A stretch of DNA of 64,000 bases from UM-FILTER-40-17 sp032251335 (lineage in GTDB: Bacteria > Bacteroidota > Bacteroidia > Flavobacteriales > Flavobacteriaceae). Position numbers and translations under genes: made by a program. The stretch spans positions 186,001 to 250,000 of the forward strand of contig JAVVDW010000001.1 of assembly GCA_032251335.1 (NCBI GenBank), in the 5' to 3' direction. Below the pieces are notes generated by a model that saw only the letters and a program-made list of their open reading frames with translations, ran no database searches and was not told the origin of the DNA. This document shows, piece by piece, positions 26,301 to 33,939 of the stretch (position 1 is the first letter of the stretch; every line of letters begins with the position of its first letter).

Positions 26301-26526
26301 TGAAAATTTTGAAAATAAATTTAGTGCGGAGTATATGTTCTTGCTCAACCATGCCGATAGTCCGTTGCCCAAAGTAAATCTGCCAACAATCGAACGCAAA
26401 AAAGAACTCGATGCTACCTGGGTTGGATTAAAATCAAAAGGCATACAATTAAAAGCACAATTAAAAACTTTCAATCAAGTTCTTTGGCAAGCCGGCATAG
26501 GCGCTGTACAGTTGGAAAATGACTAG
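23383..26526 (+). CDS. Large secreted VPS10/sortilin-like Asp-box beta-propeller protein
   Basis: From the ATG at 23383 the product is 1047 residues with a signal peptide (MKSILTSILLFTLTISVNAQ). The body carries at least nine Asp-box motifs of the S/T-x-D-x-G-x-x-W type, for example KTTDAGQHW, KSTDAGKTW, KTTDGGKSW, KSTDGGETW, VSDDAGKSW, KSIDGGKTW and KTTDYGKTW. These mark beta-propeller blades of the sortilin/BNR class (about residues 40-700). The last 300 residues are a beta-domain followed by a helical coiled region (TDMEQQVTEMHKLVNTLKT). Such proteins are often annotated as glycosyl hydrolases without proof. No type IX secretion C-terminal tail is visible. Confidence 0.88.
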   Translation: MKSILTSILLFTLTISVNAQNVQEYFQPLKFRNIGPFRGGRSVSSTGVIGDPLTYYMGTTGGGLWKTTDAGQHWKNISDGFFKTGSVGAVAVSTSNTNVVYVGMGEHAVRGVMTSYGDGVYKSTDAGKTWTHLGLEATQHISRIVIHPTNPDIVWVAAQGALFGPTKDRGIYKTTDGGKSWKKVLFVNELTGGVELSIDTNNPQTLYAAMWHHQRKPWVVVSGGSGSGLYKSTDGGETWKIIHEGLPDDKGKMAIAVAPSNSDKVYALIEADSQKDLGGLFVSDDAGKSWTRVSDDNRLTQRAWYYIEVFINPQNENEVYVLSAQALKSIDGGKTWEEFGTNTHGDFHDLWINPKNPQNMIISNDGGGAISFDNAKNWSTQDNMPTGQFYRINTDNLFPYNIYAGQQDNTSIKIAHLSQGRSSIGREDWTYSAGGESAFLAFDPDKPDWVMGGSYLGYIELLQTSSKVGRNVMAAPIQYLGLAARDMKYLFNWNAPIVRSSHHPNRFYHGAQMVLVTDDMGQRWRELSPDLTRNIDAKQGKGGEPLTVEAVGAENYGTLSYILESPHEKGVIWTASDDGFVHITRNDGQTWSNVTPKNLQECLVNAIEVSPHDAATAYIATTRYKFNDYTPALYKTTDYGKTWTNISNGIPYGAFTRVIREDPTQKGLLFAGTETGLYISWNDGKNWHPFQSNLPVSPITDLKIHQGDLIVATSGRAFWILDELKLLSQTNQNPGQTKLFEPEDAVYGSWGSPMSGNTDTFDGTDSMEGVNPANGVVFYYNISEDLKNEVVRLEIKNENGLLVNRFTSVKDTNFLRYDGGPPPTPTLSKKVGLNRFVWDMRYPTLPGVPNVYIEANYRGHRTPPGDYIATLTVGDVVQTTSFKITNNPLYNVKPEDFQDFDKIMTDMEQQVTEMHKLVNTLKTAQDQLKSVLIKISDDNSKTEIHKQGMALVTSLSEWDGEMVQRMSKAYDDVENFENKFSAEYMFLLNHADSPLPKVNLPTIERKKELDATWVGLKSKGIQLKAQLKTFNQVLWQAGIGAVQLEND

Positions 26527-26558
26527 CTTTTCAAAATAAAAACACTTAAAACAAAGCC

Positions 26559-27260
26559 TTAGACCAAATTTCCGTTTTTATCCCAGTTGGCCATTTCATT
26601 TCTATTTTCAGGATTGAGGTAGACATCTTTGTATTTTTCGTCATAGGACAATCCGTGTTTTTGGAGCACATCATCCGGAACGCCATCCCAAACATTGGGT
26701 GTATTGCCTATATAACCCAAATATTTGACACCGGCTTCGGAGGTAAAATAACCGGTCAGCGTCAAATTGCGCAGCATATTAAAAAAAGACACGGCAAATT
26801 CGAGTTCAGGATCTGCCAAATCGGGATAAGCAATCTGGTCGATTACGAGTTTTTGCTGAAGAGCATCCAGTTCCAAAAAGTTCTTTTGATAAGTGTCTTG
26901 TCCTTTTAAATCGAGCCACATTAACCCACCGCGCATCAAGGTTTGGTTTTCGGGTTGGTCTTTCATGATAAATTCCAAAAAAGTAACTGTTCCCACATCT
27001 TTAGCTCCGGGCGATGATGCGTCTGCAGGAACAATCATGTCAACCAAAACGTTTAATTTGGCCACTTCATCTTCTGTGAAAAAAGTATCTTCATATATTT
27101 CCTCCAAGCGTTTTATTTCTGCTTCGTCTCTTGCGTAATCCGGCAGATAGGGTTTCAAAATTTCTTTTGTGGGTTCTTCGCCGGGTTTGCAGGCGCTTAT
27201 GAGCATGCCCGTTCCCAAAGATCCGGCTATCAATAGTTTAAGGTTTTCTCTTCTGTCCAT
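26559..27260 (-). CDS. Gluconate 2-dehydrogenase subunit 3-like protein, Tat lipoprotein
   Basis: The 233-residue protein starts at the ATG at 27260, two bases after the stop of the GMC gene, so the pair is coupled. Its N-terminus combines a twin-arginine start (MDRRENLKLLIAGSLG) with a lipobox (LISAC, C24). It is thus predicted to be Tat-exported and lipid-anchored. The mature part (TEDEVAKLNVLVDMIVPADASSPGAKD read in pieces) is the gluconate 2-dehydrogenase subunit 3 family. In Burkholderia FAD-glucose dehydrogenase this small subunit is the Tat hitch-hiker chaperone that carries the signal-less catalytic subunit across the membrane, and the GMC partner here also lacks a signal. Confidence 0.88.
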   Translation of the reverse strand: MDRRENLKLLIAGSLGTGMLISACKPGEEPTKEILKPYLPDYARDEAEIKRLEEIYEDTFFTEDEVAKLNVLVDMIVPADASSPGAKDVGTVTFLEFIMKDQPENQTLMRGGLMWLDLKGQDTYQKNFLELDALQQKLVIDQIAYPDLADPELEFAVSFFNMLRNLTLTGYFTSEAGVKYLGYIGNTPNVWDGVPDDVLQKHGLSYDEKYKDVYLNPENRNEMANWDKNGNLV

Positions 27261-27262
27261 AA

Positions 27263-29008
27263 CTAAACAATATTTTGCTGTTTGAATTCTTGTAAAATAT
27301 ATTCGGATGTACGCCATGACAAAGCCATAATTGTCCATGTAGGATTTTTATCGGCTTGTGAAACAAACGAACCACCATCAACCACAAACAAGTTTTTACA
27401 TTCGTGTGCCTGACTCATTTTATTGAGTACAGAAGTATTGAGGTCATCACCCATGCGAATGGTTCCTACTTCATGGATAATTCTACCCGGCGCATCTAAA
27501 CCGTATTCGGATTCCGCCGTAGGTTTTTCACCCAACAAAGTAGCGCCAGATTTGGTTAGAATTTCTTCAAAGGTATCGTGCATGTGTTTGGCTTGGTTCC
27601 GTTCTTGGTTTGTCCAATTGTAGTGAAAGCGCAAAACCGGTATTCCGTATTTATCGACAACATTCGGATCAATTTCGCAGTAGTTGTCATACATCGGAAC
27701 GCTTTCTCCCCTACCCGACATGCCTACTACGGCGCCAAAGAATTTTTTCACATCTTGTTTCAAATGTTCGCCGTAACCGCCATTTTCGCGCGGTGCGCCA
27801 TAATTGTCTTTAATATATTGCCTGAGTGTGTCCATACCTGAACCTATTCCATAGCTGGGCATTCCCATGCCACCCCAATACTCTATATGATAGCCTCGAG
27901 AAAAGTTCAATTTTTTGTCGTTTAACCACCAAGGAGAATAGACGTGCATGCCGCCTACGCCATCTTCATTGTACCGATCTCTATCCATGAGTTCCGGAAT
28001 AATACCCACCCTGCTGGCACCGGTAGAATCGTGCAGATAATGACCTACAACACCACTGCCGTTAGCCAATCCGTTGGGATGTTGCGCGGATTTTGAATTC
28101 AGCAAAATACGTGCAGATTCACAAGCAGAAGCCCCCAAAACTACCGCTTTACCCCTGAGTTTGTGTTCGCGCATGTCCATTTTGCTTACAAAAGACACAC
28201 CCGTAGCTAAACCTTCTGCACTGGTTGTCACTTTTCTGACCATTGCATAGGTGAATACGTCGATATTTCCATTTTTTTCGGCTGGTTTTAGCAGACAAGT
28301 TCCGGACGAAAAATCGGCATAAACTTGGCAACCTCTAGCACATTGTCTGCAAAAAAAGCAAACACCTCGTTCGTTGTTGATGCGTTTGGTAAGTATGGAC
28401 AAACGAGAGGGAATGACAGGCACATTAGCAGATTTAGCACCTTTAGTGAGGTATAACTCGTGAAGCCGGGGTTTGGGCGGTGGTAAAAAGAAGCCATCAG
28501 GCTCGTTGGGAATACCTTCTTTTGAACCAAAAACGCCTATAAGCTTATCTACCTTATCGTAGTAGGGTTTTACATCATCATAGCTTATGGGCCAGTTGTC
28601 CCCCAAACCATCATGGTCTTTACGTTTAAAATCCAAAGGGCCAAAACGGAGAGAAATACGCCCCCAGTGATTTGTTCTTCCGCCGACCATACGCGACCTA
28701 AACCAATCAAACTTGGTGCCGTCTTTATGCGTATAAGGCTCGCCTTCTATGTCCCATCCACCTATGGCCGCATCAAAATCGCCAAAAGGTCTTACGCGGG
28801 TGCCGGCGCCTCTTCTGGGCGATTCCCAAGGCCAACGAAGTTGCAAGCGATCCTCTTCTTTAGCCGGATCGAAATCGCCACCGGCTTCCACTACAGCAAC
28901 TTTAAGCCCGCCTTCGGATAAAATCTTGGCAGCCATACCGCCACCGGCTCCGGAGCCTACAATGATAACATCATAGACCTCTGTTTGTTCTTTGATTTGA
29001 AAACTCAT
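27263..29008 (-). CDS. GMC-family FAD oxidoreductase with Fe-S-type cysteine motif
   Basis: The 581-residue flavoprotein has an N-terminal FAD-binding motif (VGSGAGGG, 17-24) with EAGG (41-44). The C-terminal GMC domain has the active-site histidine in IHEVGTIRMG and the KNPTWTIMALSWR block. Between them lies CFFCRQCARGC: C217-X5-C223-X3-C227, with an extra C220. The same spacing holds the [3Fe-4S] cluster of Burkholderia FAD-dependent glucose dehydrogenase, so electrons probably leave the flavin through a cluster. With the Tat small subunit it forms a periplasmic dehydrogenase of sugars, sugar acids or alcohols. No cytochrome c subunit gene is adjacent, so the final acceptor is unknown. Confidence 0.9.
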   Translation of the reverse strand: MSFQIKEQTEVYDVIIVGSGAGGGMAAKILSEGGLKVAVVEAGGDFDPAKEEDRLQLRWPWESPRRGAGTRVRPFGDFDAAIGGWDIEGEPYTHKDGTKFDWFRSRMVGGRTNHWGRISLRFGPLDFKRKDHDGLGDNWPISYDDVKPYYDKVDKLIGVFGSKEGIPNEPDGFFLPPPKPRLHELYLTKGAKSANVPVIPSRLSILTKRINNERGVCFFCRQCARGCQVYADFSSGTCLLKPAEKNGNIDVFTYAMVRKVTTSAEGLATGVSFVSKMDMREHKLRGKAVVLGASACESARILLNSKSAQHPNGLANGSGVVGHYLHDSTGASRVGIIPELMDRDRYNEDGVGGMHVYSPWWLNDKKLNFSRGYHIEYWGGMGMPSYGIGSGMDTLRQYIKDNYGAPRENGGYGEHLKQDVKKFFGAVVGMSGRGESVPMYDNYCEIDPNVVDKYGIPVLRFHYNWTNQERNQAKHMHDTFEEILTKSGATLLGEKPTAESEYGLDAPGRIIHEVGTIRMGDDLNTSVLNKMSQAHECKNLFVVDGGSFVSQADKNPTWTIMALSWRTSEYILQEFKQQNIV

Positions 29009-29169
29009 AAATAATTTGGATTCTTAATTAAACGACGTTAAATGTAAAATTTTATTTTCTATTTACGCGTTTGATTCGAATTTTGATAAAATTATATCAA
29101 TTTATGAACAGATACGTTTATGCGAAACTTTCCAAAAAGATTTTTATATTTATAAAAATTACAATAAGT

Positions 29170-30021
29170 ATGGTAAACAAAGTTTATATAGGTGTAGATC
29201 TCGGCGCTACCAATGTGCGCTCCGGAAGGGTTGCTTCGGGACAACTCATACAGCATTACAGCCATACATTGCCCGAAAATAAGCAAAGAGAAAATGTGAT
29301 CAATGCTATCAAAACAGCCATTGATGCAGTATGGGACAAAACAGTTGTTGCAATTGGCATAGGCGTACCGAGCGTGGTGGATCGTAAAACCGGCGTGGTT
29401 TACCACGTACAAAACATTCCGGATTGGGAAGAAATTGCACTTAAACAAATACTTGAAGATAAGTACGGTATTCCTGTATTTATCAACAATGATGCAAATT
29501 GTTTTGCATTGGGAGAAAAACATTTCGGTGTGGGTAAACCATTTGATCACTTTGTAGGCTTGGCCATCGGAACGGGTGTGGCAGGTGGCATTATTCAAAA
29601 CGGAAAACTGCTGAAAGATGTCAATTGTGGCTCGGGTGAATTTGGCGAAATGTGCTACCTCGACAGCAAGTTTGAAAACTACTGTAGCGGGTTATTTTTT
29701 CAGCTTCAACACCAAACCAATGCCAAAACTATTTTTGAGGAGTCCCGATTGGGAAATCAAGACGCCTTGGCTATTTCTAATGCGTTTGCAATACATCTGG
29801 GTAAGCTACTTAAAACTATTGTTTGCGCCATCGATCCGGAGGCGATTGTCATTGGGGGTTCTGTGGCCAAAGGTCACGATGTTTTTCATGCACCCATGAT
29901 GCAGGAATTCTGCCTTTTTCCCTATCCAAAAAGTATTGAAAAACTTCAAATTATTTACAATACCAAGTCCGAAAACCAGGTGTTGGGAGCTGCTTATCTG
30001 GCTGCTGATGCAGATGTCTGA
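29170..30021 (+). CDS. ROK family sugar kinase
   Basis: From the ATG at 29170 the protein is 283 residues. It shows the ATP-phosphate motif VDLGATNVRSG (9-19), GIGVPSVVD, the catalytic-site NNDANCFALGE and GLAIGTGVAGGII. The classical ROK zinc site (GEIGHM ... CxCGxxGC) is not intact: here the segment reads GEFGEMCYLDSKFENYCSG, with the histidine replaced by glutamate and the cysteines reduced to scattered ones. It lacks a DNA-binding domain, so it is a kinase rather than a repressor, most likely for glucose or a related hexose. It is divergent from the GMC pair. Confidence 0.85.
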   Translation: MVNKVYIGVDLGATNVRSGRVASGQLIQHYSHTLPENKQRENVINAIKTAIDAVWDKTVVAIGIGVPSVVDRKTGVVYHVQNIPDWEEIALKQILEDKYGIPVFINNDANCFALGEKHFGVGKPFDHFVGLAIGTGVAGGIIQNGKLLKDVNCGSGEFGEMCYLDSKFENYCSGLFFQLQHQTNAKTIFEESRLGNQDALAISNAFAIHLGKLLKTIVCAIDPEAIVIGGSVAKGHDVFHAPMMQEFCLFPYPKSIEKLQIIYNTKSENQVLGAAYLAADADV

Positions 30022-30135
30022 TTGTATTTATATCTCAAAGCCAAAAGAGAAGATACGTCTGAATCTTATATGTTAAAAAATAAAGAAACTTGTTTTGTGA
30101 ATTTTACAATTTTGGACTCAAAATTTGACCTAAAA

Positions 30136-30170
30136 TTTTGATATATCTACAAAAATTACATTTACCTTTG
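30136..30170 (+). promoter_or_regulatory. Bacteroidota-type promoter of the proline dehydrogenase gene
   Basis: TTTTG at 30136-30140 and TACCTTTG at 30163-30170 match the -33 and -7 elements with a 22-bp gap. The -7 box ends 21 bp before the ATG at 30192. It supports that start against an in-frame TTG at 30138, which lies inside the -33 element. Confidence 0.7.
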
Positions 30171-30191
30171 TATATATCTAATTTTCGGTAC

Positions 30192-31364
30192 ATGTACAAG
30201 TCAGAATTGTTTGAAAACACAGAGGCTGCTTTCGAGCTGAAAACAGACTCTGAAATAGAAAGGGCTTGCTTTTTATTCAAGCTGATTGCCAACGAACCTC
30301 TAGTTAAAATAGGTACGGCTGTCACTAATTTTGCCATAAAATCTCACCTCCCTGTAGAAGGCCTGATTCGCTCTACGGTTTTTGATCATTTTTGTGGAGG
30401 CACCTCCGAACAAGATTGCCTGCCAATAGTAGAAAAAATGTATGACAAAGGGGTGTATTCTGTCTTAGATTTTTCTGTAGAAGGCAAAGAAACAGAAGCG
30501 CAGTTTGATGCAGCTTTTCAACGAACCATTTCTATCATCGAATTTGCCAATACACATGCATCGCTCCCATTTGCTGTGTTTAAGCCTACAGGCTTTGCCC
30601 GTTGTGATTTGTTGGAGAAAGTTTCGGCCAACTCGCCACTATCGGACGCAGAAAAAATAGAATGGGAAAAGGTTGTAGCACGGTTTGATCAAATTGCAGC
30701 CTGTGCGGCCAAAAGACACATTGGTCTGCTTGTAGATGCAGAAGAAAGTTGGATTCAACAAGCCGTTGACGACTTGGTCTTGGACTTGATGCGAAAGTAC
30801 AACAAAACGCAAGTGGTTATCTTCAATACCATACAATGTTACCGTCACGACCGGTTAGATTATGTTCGCAACCTTTTAGACATTGCTGATCATGAAGGTT
30901 TTAGAGTAGGATTTAAGATTGTGCGCGGCGCTTATATGGAGAAAGAAAACAAACGAGCTGCCCAATTGGGTATCCCCTCTCCTATTTGTCCTAACAAAAA
31001 ATCAACCGATGATAATTTTGATACCATCATGGGCTTTATTTTAAAAAGACTAGACCATCACGCTCTTTTTGTTGGTACACACAATGAAGAAAGTACGCTG
31101 AAAGGTATCCAATTGATGCAACAATACAACATAGACAAAAAGAGCGGCAAAGTTTGGTTCGGTCAATTGTTTGGCATGAGTGATCACATCTCTTTTAACA
31201 TCGCTAAAGAAGGTTTTTTGGTTCTGAAGTACGTACCATTCGGTCCTGTTCGCGACGTGATGCCTTACTTGATACGCCGCGCCGAAGAAAACACTTCGGT
31301 TGCCGGACAAACGAGTCGGGAACTTTCGCTTTTACTTGCGGAAAGAAAACGCAGAAAAATTTGA
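30192..31364 (+). CDS. Proline dehydrogenase
   Basis: The 390-residue FAD enzyme oxidises proline to pyrroline-5-carboxylate. It shows a TIM-barrel pattern with FNTIQCYRHDRLDYV, GFKIVRGAYMEKENKRA, VGTHNEES and the C-terminal RRAEENTSVAGQTSREL motif that binds proline carboxylate. It is a monofunctional PRODH, without the P5C dehydrogenase half of PutA. No P5C dehydrogenase gene is in the window. A strong hairpin terminator follows. Together with proCBA, the strain can both make and degrade proline. Confidence 0.94.
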   Translation: MYKSELFENTEAAFELKTDSEIERACFLFKLIANEPLVKIGTAVTNFAIKSHLPVEGLIRSTVFDHFCGGTSEQDCLPIVEKMYDKGVYSVLDFSVEGKETEAQFDAAFQRTISIIEFANTHASLPFAVFKPTGFARCDLLEKVSANSPLSDAEKIEWEKVVARFDQIAACAAKRHIGLLVDAEESWIQQAVDDLVLDLMRKYNKTQVVIFNTIQCYRHDRLDYVRNLLDIADHEGFRVGFKIVRGAYMEKENKRAAQLGIPSPICPNKKSTDDNFDTIMGFILKRLDHHALFVGTHNEESTLKGIQLMQQYNIDKKSGKVWFGQLFGMSDHISFNIAKEGFLVLKYVPFGPVRDVMPYLIRRAEENTSVAGQTSRELSLLLAERKRRKI

Positions 31365-31386
31365 CAGCAACCTTGTCAAATTCATA

Positions 31387-31425
31387 AAAGCAAAAGCCCA
31401 CCTTTTCACAGTGGGCTTTTGCTTT
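31387..31425. terminator. Strong bidirectional hairpin terminator
   Basis: A perfect 15-bp stem (AAAGCAAAAGCCCAC at 31387-31401 with GTGGGCTTTTGCTTT at 31411-31425) and 9-nt loop sit between the convergent proline dehydrogenase and OmpP1/FadL genes. A and T runs within the arms let it work on either strand. Confidence 0.9.
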
Positions 31426-31440
31426 ACAACAAACATTTTA

Positions 31441-32787
31441 CTATTTGCCAAGTGCGTAAGTAAGCCCAAAGATGATCATATCTGTGGTCATGTCAAAACC
31501 TACCTCACTTCCCGGTATAGCGCCCAACGGATTGGTTTGTTCATTCCAAGGGCCGTTGGCTACATCGGGGGTTGGATTTAGTAATGGTCCTTTGGTTTTA
31601 CCGCGACTGCTTCCGTGATGGTAAGCTGCATCTAAGGTAATCCTGTCTGTAAATTGGTAACCAAATCCAAATTGGAAAGCATCTTGTATGATAGCGGTGG
31701 CCGGAGTTGACAGAAAAGCGACTTTAGAATCAATCGGATTGTCGCTAAAGGTGTAGCCGGCTCTCAAAGGGAGTTTGTCAAAACCGTTAAATTGCACACC
31801 CGCAGATACAACGCCGATACTTTTCCAGCCGAAGCCTTTTACGGCACCAGTCGGAAATCCTGCAAAATCACCCTCTTGAGCAATTACCCAGCCGGTATCA
31901 TCAAAACCATTGGTGTTTTCATAATCGATGTATCTAAAATCTAATGCCAAGTCAAAAAGCGTGTTGGAATAACCCAATCCTACAGAATACATTGCCGGAT
32001 AATCTAAGTTGAATTCAACGCCTGGTGCCGGTGAGCCATCCAAAAAAGTATTGTCAAAATCAAAATTGCTAAAATATTGTGGTGTTTTGTAGGATGCGCC
32101 CATCTTAAACCCGATGCCGGAATCATAGAACACGCCAATTTGCGCGCCAAAACCTATGGCATCGGCTCTGTCGGCTACAGGAAATCCCTTTTGTGGATCG
32201 GGAGCTGCCAAAGGATTGGGTTCTATTTTTAGCGAAGCATAATTTACGGTAGGTTGAATACCCAATGAAACTTTTTCACTGATTTTGTAGCTGTACGCAA
32301 AACCCACTTGCAACAAAATATAATCGGATTCTACTCTGCCAAATCCGCCAGCGCTTTGTGGCAAAGTGATGGGATTGTTGTCGCTTTGCGGAAAGGTGAC
32401 GCCGAATCCTGCTACGCCAAAGGCTGAAACACCAAAGGTATGTTTGCTGTCTTTCTTTCCCCATACATAAGCAACTGACGGCAATACAGACGTCCCTCTG
32501 TCGTCACCCGTTTCTCCGGAAAAGGGTCCGTCGGGTGTGGGAACTGTTGAAGAAAGATTGGGATCTGAAAAAAACAAGCCGGCATTAACCGATATGATTT
32601 GGCCATCAAAAACAGACAAAGCCGCTGGATTCCACTGAAGCGTTCCTGTGATATCCAAAGGCTGTGCGGTTGAGGCTCCTCCCATAGCCGTATTTACCGC
32701 ACCTACATGTTGAAGTACATGTCCCACTTGTGCAAAAGCTATTTGAAGAGATAGCAAGGTAAATGTTGTAAGTATTAACTTTCTCAT
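31441..32787 (-). CDS. OmpP1/FadL-family outer membrane beta-barrel protein
   Basis: The 448-residue protein has a signal peptide (MRKLILTTFTLLSLQIAFAQ) and the FadL hallmark near the N-terminus (VGAVNTAMGGAS ... LQWNPAALS). Alternating aromatic/hydrophobic beta strands run to a terminal aromatic-rich strand (MIIFGLTYALGK). FadL-family porins admit long-chain fatty acids or other hydrophobic molecules. The fad genes at 56-64 kb would degrade such substrates, but no direct link is shown. An exact -7 box lies just upstream at 32810-32817. Confidence 0.88.
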   Translation of the reverse strand: MRKLILTTFTLLSLQIAFAQVGHVLQHVGAVNTAMGGASTAQPLDITGTLQWNPAALSVFDGQIISVNAGLFFSDPNLSSTVPTPDGPFSGETGDDRGTSVLPSVAYVWGKKDSKHTFGVSAFGVAGFGVTFPQSDNNPITLPQSAGGFGRVESDYILLQVGFAYSYKISEKVSLGIQPTVNYASLKIEPNPLAAPDPQKGFPVADRADAIGFGAQIGVFYDSGIGFKMGASYKTPQYFSNFDFDNTFLDGSPAPGVEFNLDYPAMYSVGLGYSNTLFDLALDFRYIDYENTNGFDDTGWVIAQEGDFAGFPTGAVKGFGWKSIGVVSAGVQFNGFDKLPLRAGYTFSDNPIDSKVAFLSTPATAIIQDAFQFGFGYQFTDRITLDAAYHHGSSRGKTKGPLLNPTPDVANGPWNEQTNPLGAIPGSEVGFDMTTDMIIFGLTYALGK

Positions 32788-32809
32788 AGGTTATTTTTTA
32801 AAATATCGG

Positions 32810-32817
32810 CAAAAATA
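32810..32817 (-). promoter_or_regulatory. -7 promoter box (TATTTTTG) of the OmpP1/FadL gene
   Basis: The minus-strand TATTTTTG fits TAnnTTTG and ends 22 bp before the ATG at 32787. No clear -33 TTG is seen at the right distance. The remainder of the 280-bp spacer to the SPFH gene shows no gene. Confidence 0.5.
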
Positions 32818-33032
32818 GTATAATTCTATTAATTCGATAGAGTATGTTAATATAATAACTAAATACGACAATCTTGTTGCGATTAAAGCAGTTCATATAC
32901 ACCATCAGACAAATACATATGGAGTCTAAGAGCAGAAAAGTAATAAAATGATTTACAATATCTTAAAATAGTACGTTCAAGATAAAAGAGAGATGTTCGG
33001 TTTAGAAATGCAACAATTCATTTTGAATTAAG

Positions 33033-33040
33033 TATCTTTG
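33033..33040 (+). promoter_or_regulatory. -7 promoter box (TATCTTTG) of the SPFH gene
   Basis: TATCTTTG matches TAnnTTTG exactly, 27 bp before the ATG at 33068. The -33 element is not clear. Confidence 0.5.
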
Positions 33041-33067
33041 AATTTTTAAAACTAAAAACAATTTTTA

Positions 33068-33883
33068 ATGGAAAATTTACCCAAAAAAATACTACCTGCA
33101 ATTCTGATTTTTATCATTGCCCTTATCTTTCTTTCAAAATCAACAGTGATTATAGGCTCTGGTGAAGCCGGCGTGCTCTACAAAACCTTTGGCGGTGGTG
33201 TGGTGACAGACCAACCGGCTATGGATGAAGGTTTTCATATAGTTTTGCCTTGGAACAAAGTGTTTAAGTACGAAGTAAGACAGCAAGAAGCTTTCGAAAA
33301 AATGCAGGTTTTGTCATCCAACGGACTCGAAATTAAGCTAGACGCTTCTGTTTGGTTTCAGCCTAAAAAGGAATTTCTTGGCAAATTACACCAAGAAAAA
33401 GGTGCCGAATACATCCAACGCATCTTACTACCGGCTGTCAGGTCAGCTACAAGAAGTGTAGTGGGAAGATACACACCCGAACAACTCTATGCGAGCAAAC
33501 GAGAAATCATTCAAGAAGAAATATTTGCCGAAACCAAGGTTTTTGTCGAAAATCAGTATGTTCAGCTCAATCAAATACTCGTCAGAGACGTAACCCTTCC
33601 CGACGCCATTAAAGATGCCATCGAGCGAAAATTGCGTCAGGAACAAGAATCTTTAGAGTATGAATTTCGATTGGAAAAAGCTTCTAAAGAAGCAGAACGT
33701 CAACGCATTGAAGCAGAAGGTAAGGCCAATGCAAACCGTATTTTGAACGCCTCACTTTCCAGTCTGATTCTTCAAGAAAAAGGCATACAAGCAACCATCG
33801 AATTGGCCAAATCTCCCAATAGTAAAGTGGTTGTGATTGGCAGTGGTGAAGGTGGCATGCCACTCATATTGGGAAATAATTAA
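33068..33883 (+). CDS. SPFH/prohibitin-like membrane protein
   Basis: The 271-residue protein has one N-terminal transmembrane helix (about 8-24), then an SPFH domain (about 28-200). Markers are STVIIGSGEAGVLYKTFGGGVV, DEGFHIVLPWNKV and the VRSATRSVVGRYTPEQLYASKR block. A charged coiled-coil stretch (EYEFRLEKASKEAERQRIEAEGKANANR read in pieces) precedes a short glycine-rich tail. Prohibitin-like proteins form membrane rings that organise proteases or lipids. No associated FtsH or NfeD gene is adjacent. The next gene begins 56 bp later and may be co-transcribed. Confidence 0.9.
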   Translation: MENLPKKILPAILIFIIALIFLSKSTVIIGSGEAGVLYKTFGGGVVTDQPAMDEGFHIVLPWNKVFKYEVRQQEAFEKMQVLSSNGLEIKLDASVWFQPKKEFLGKLHQEKGAEYIQRILLPAVRSATRSVVGRYTPEQLYASKREIIQEEIFAETKVFVENQYVQLNQILVRDVTLPDAIKDAIERKLRQEQESLEYEFRLEKASKEAERQRIEAEGKANANRILNASLSSLILQEKGIQATIELAKSPNSKVVVIGSGEGGMPLILGNN

Positions 33884-33939
33884 ACGCAGAAAATAATAAG
33901 GAAACTTTCTCGTTTTAAGATTTCTAAAACTCTCATTTT

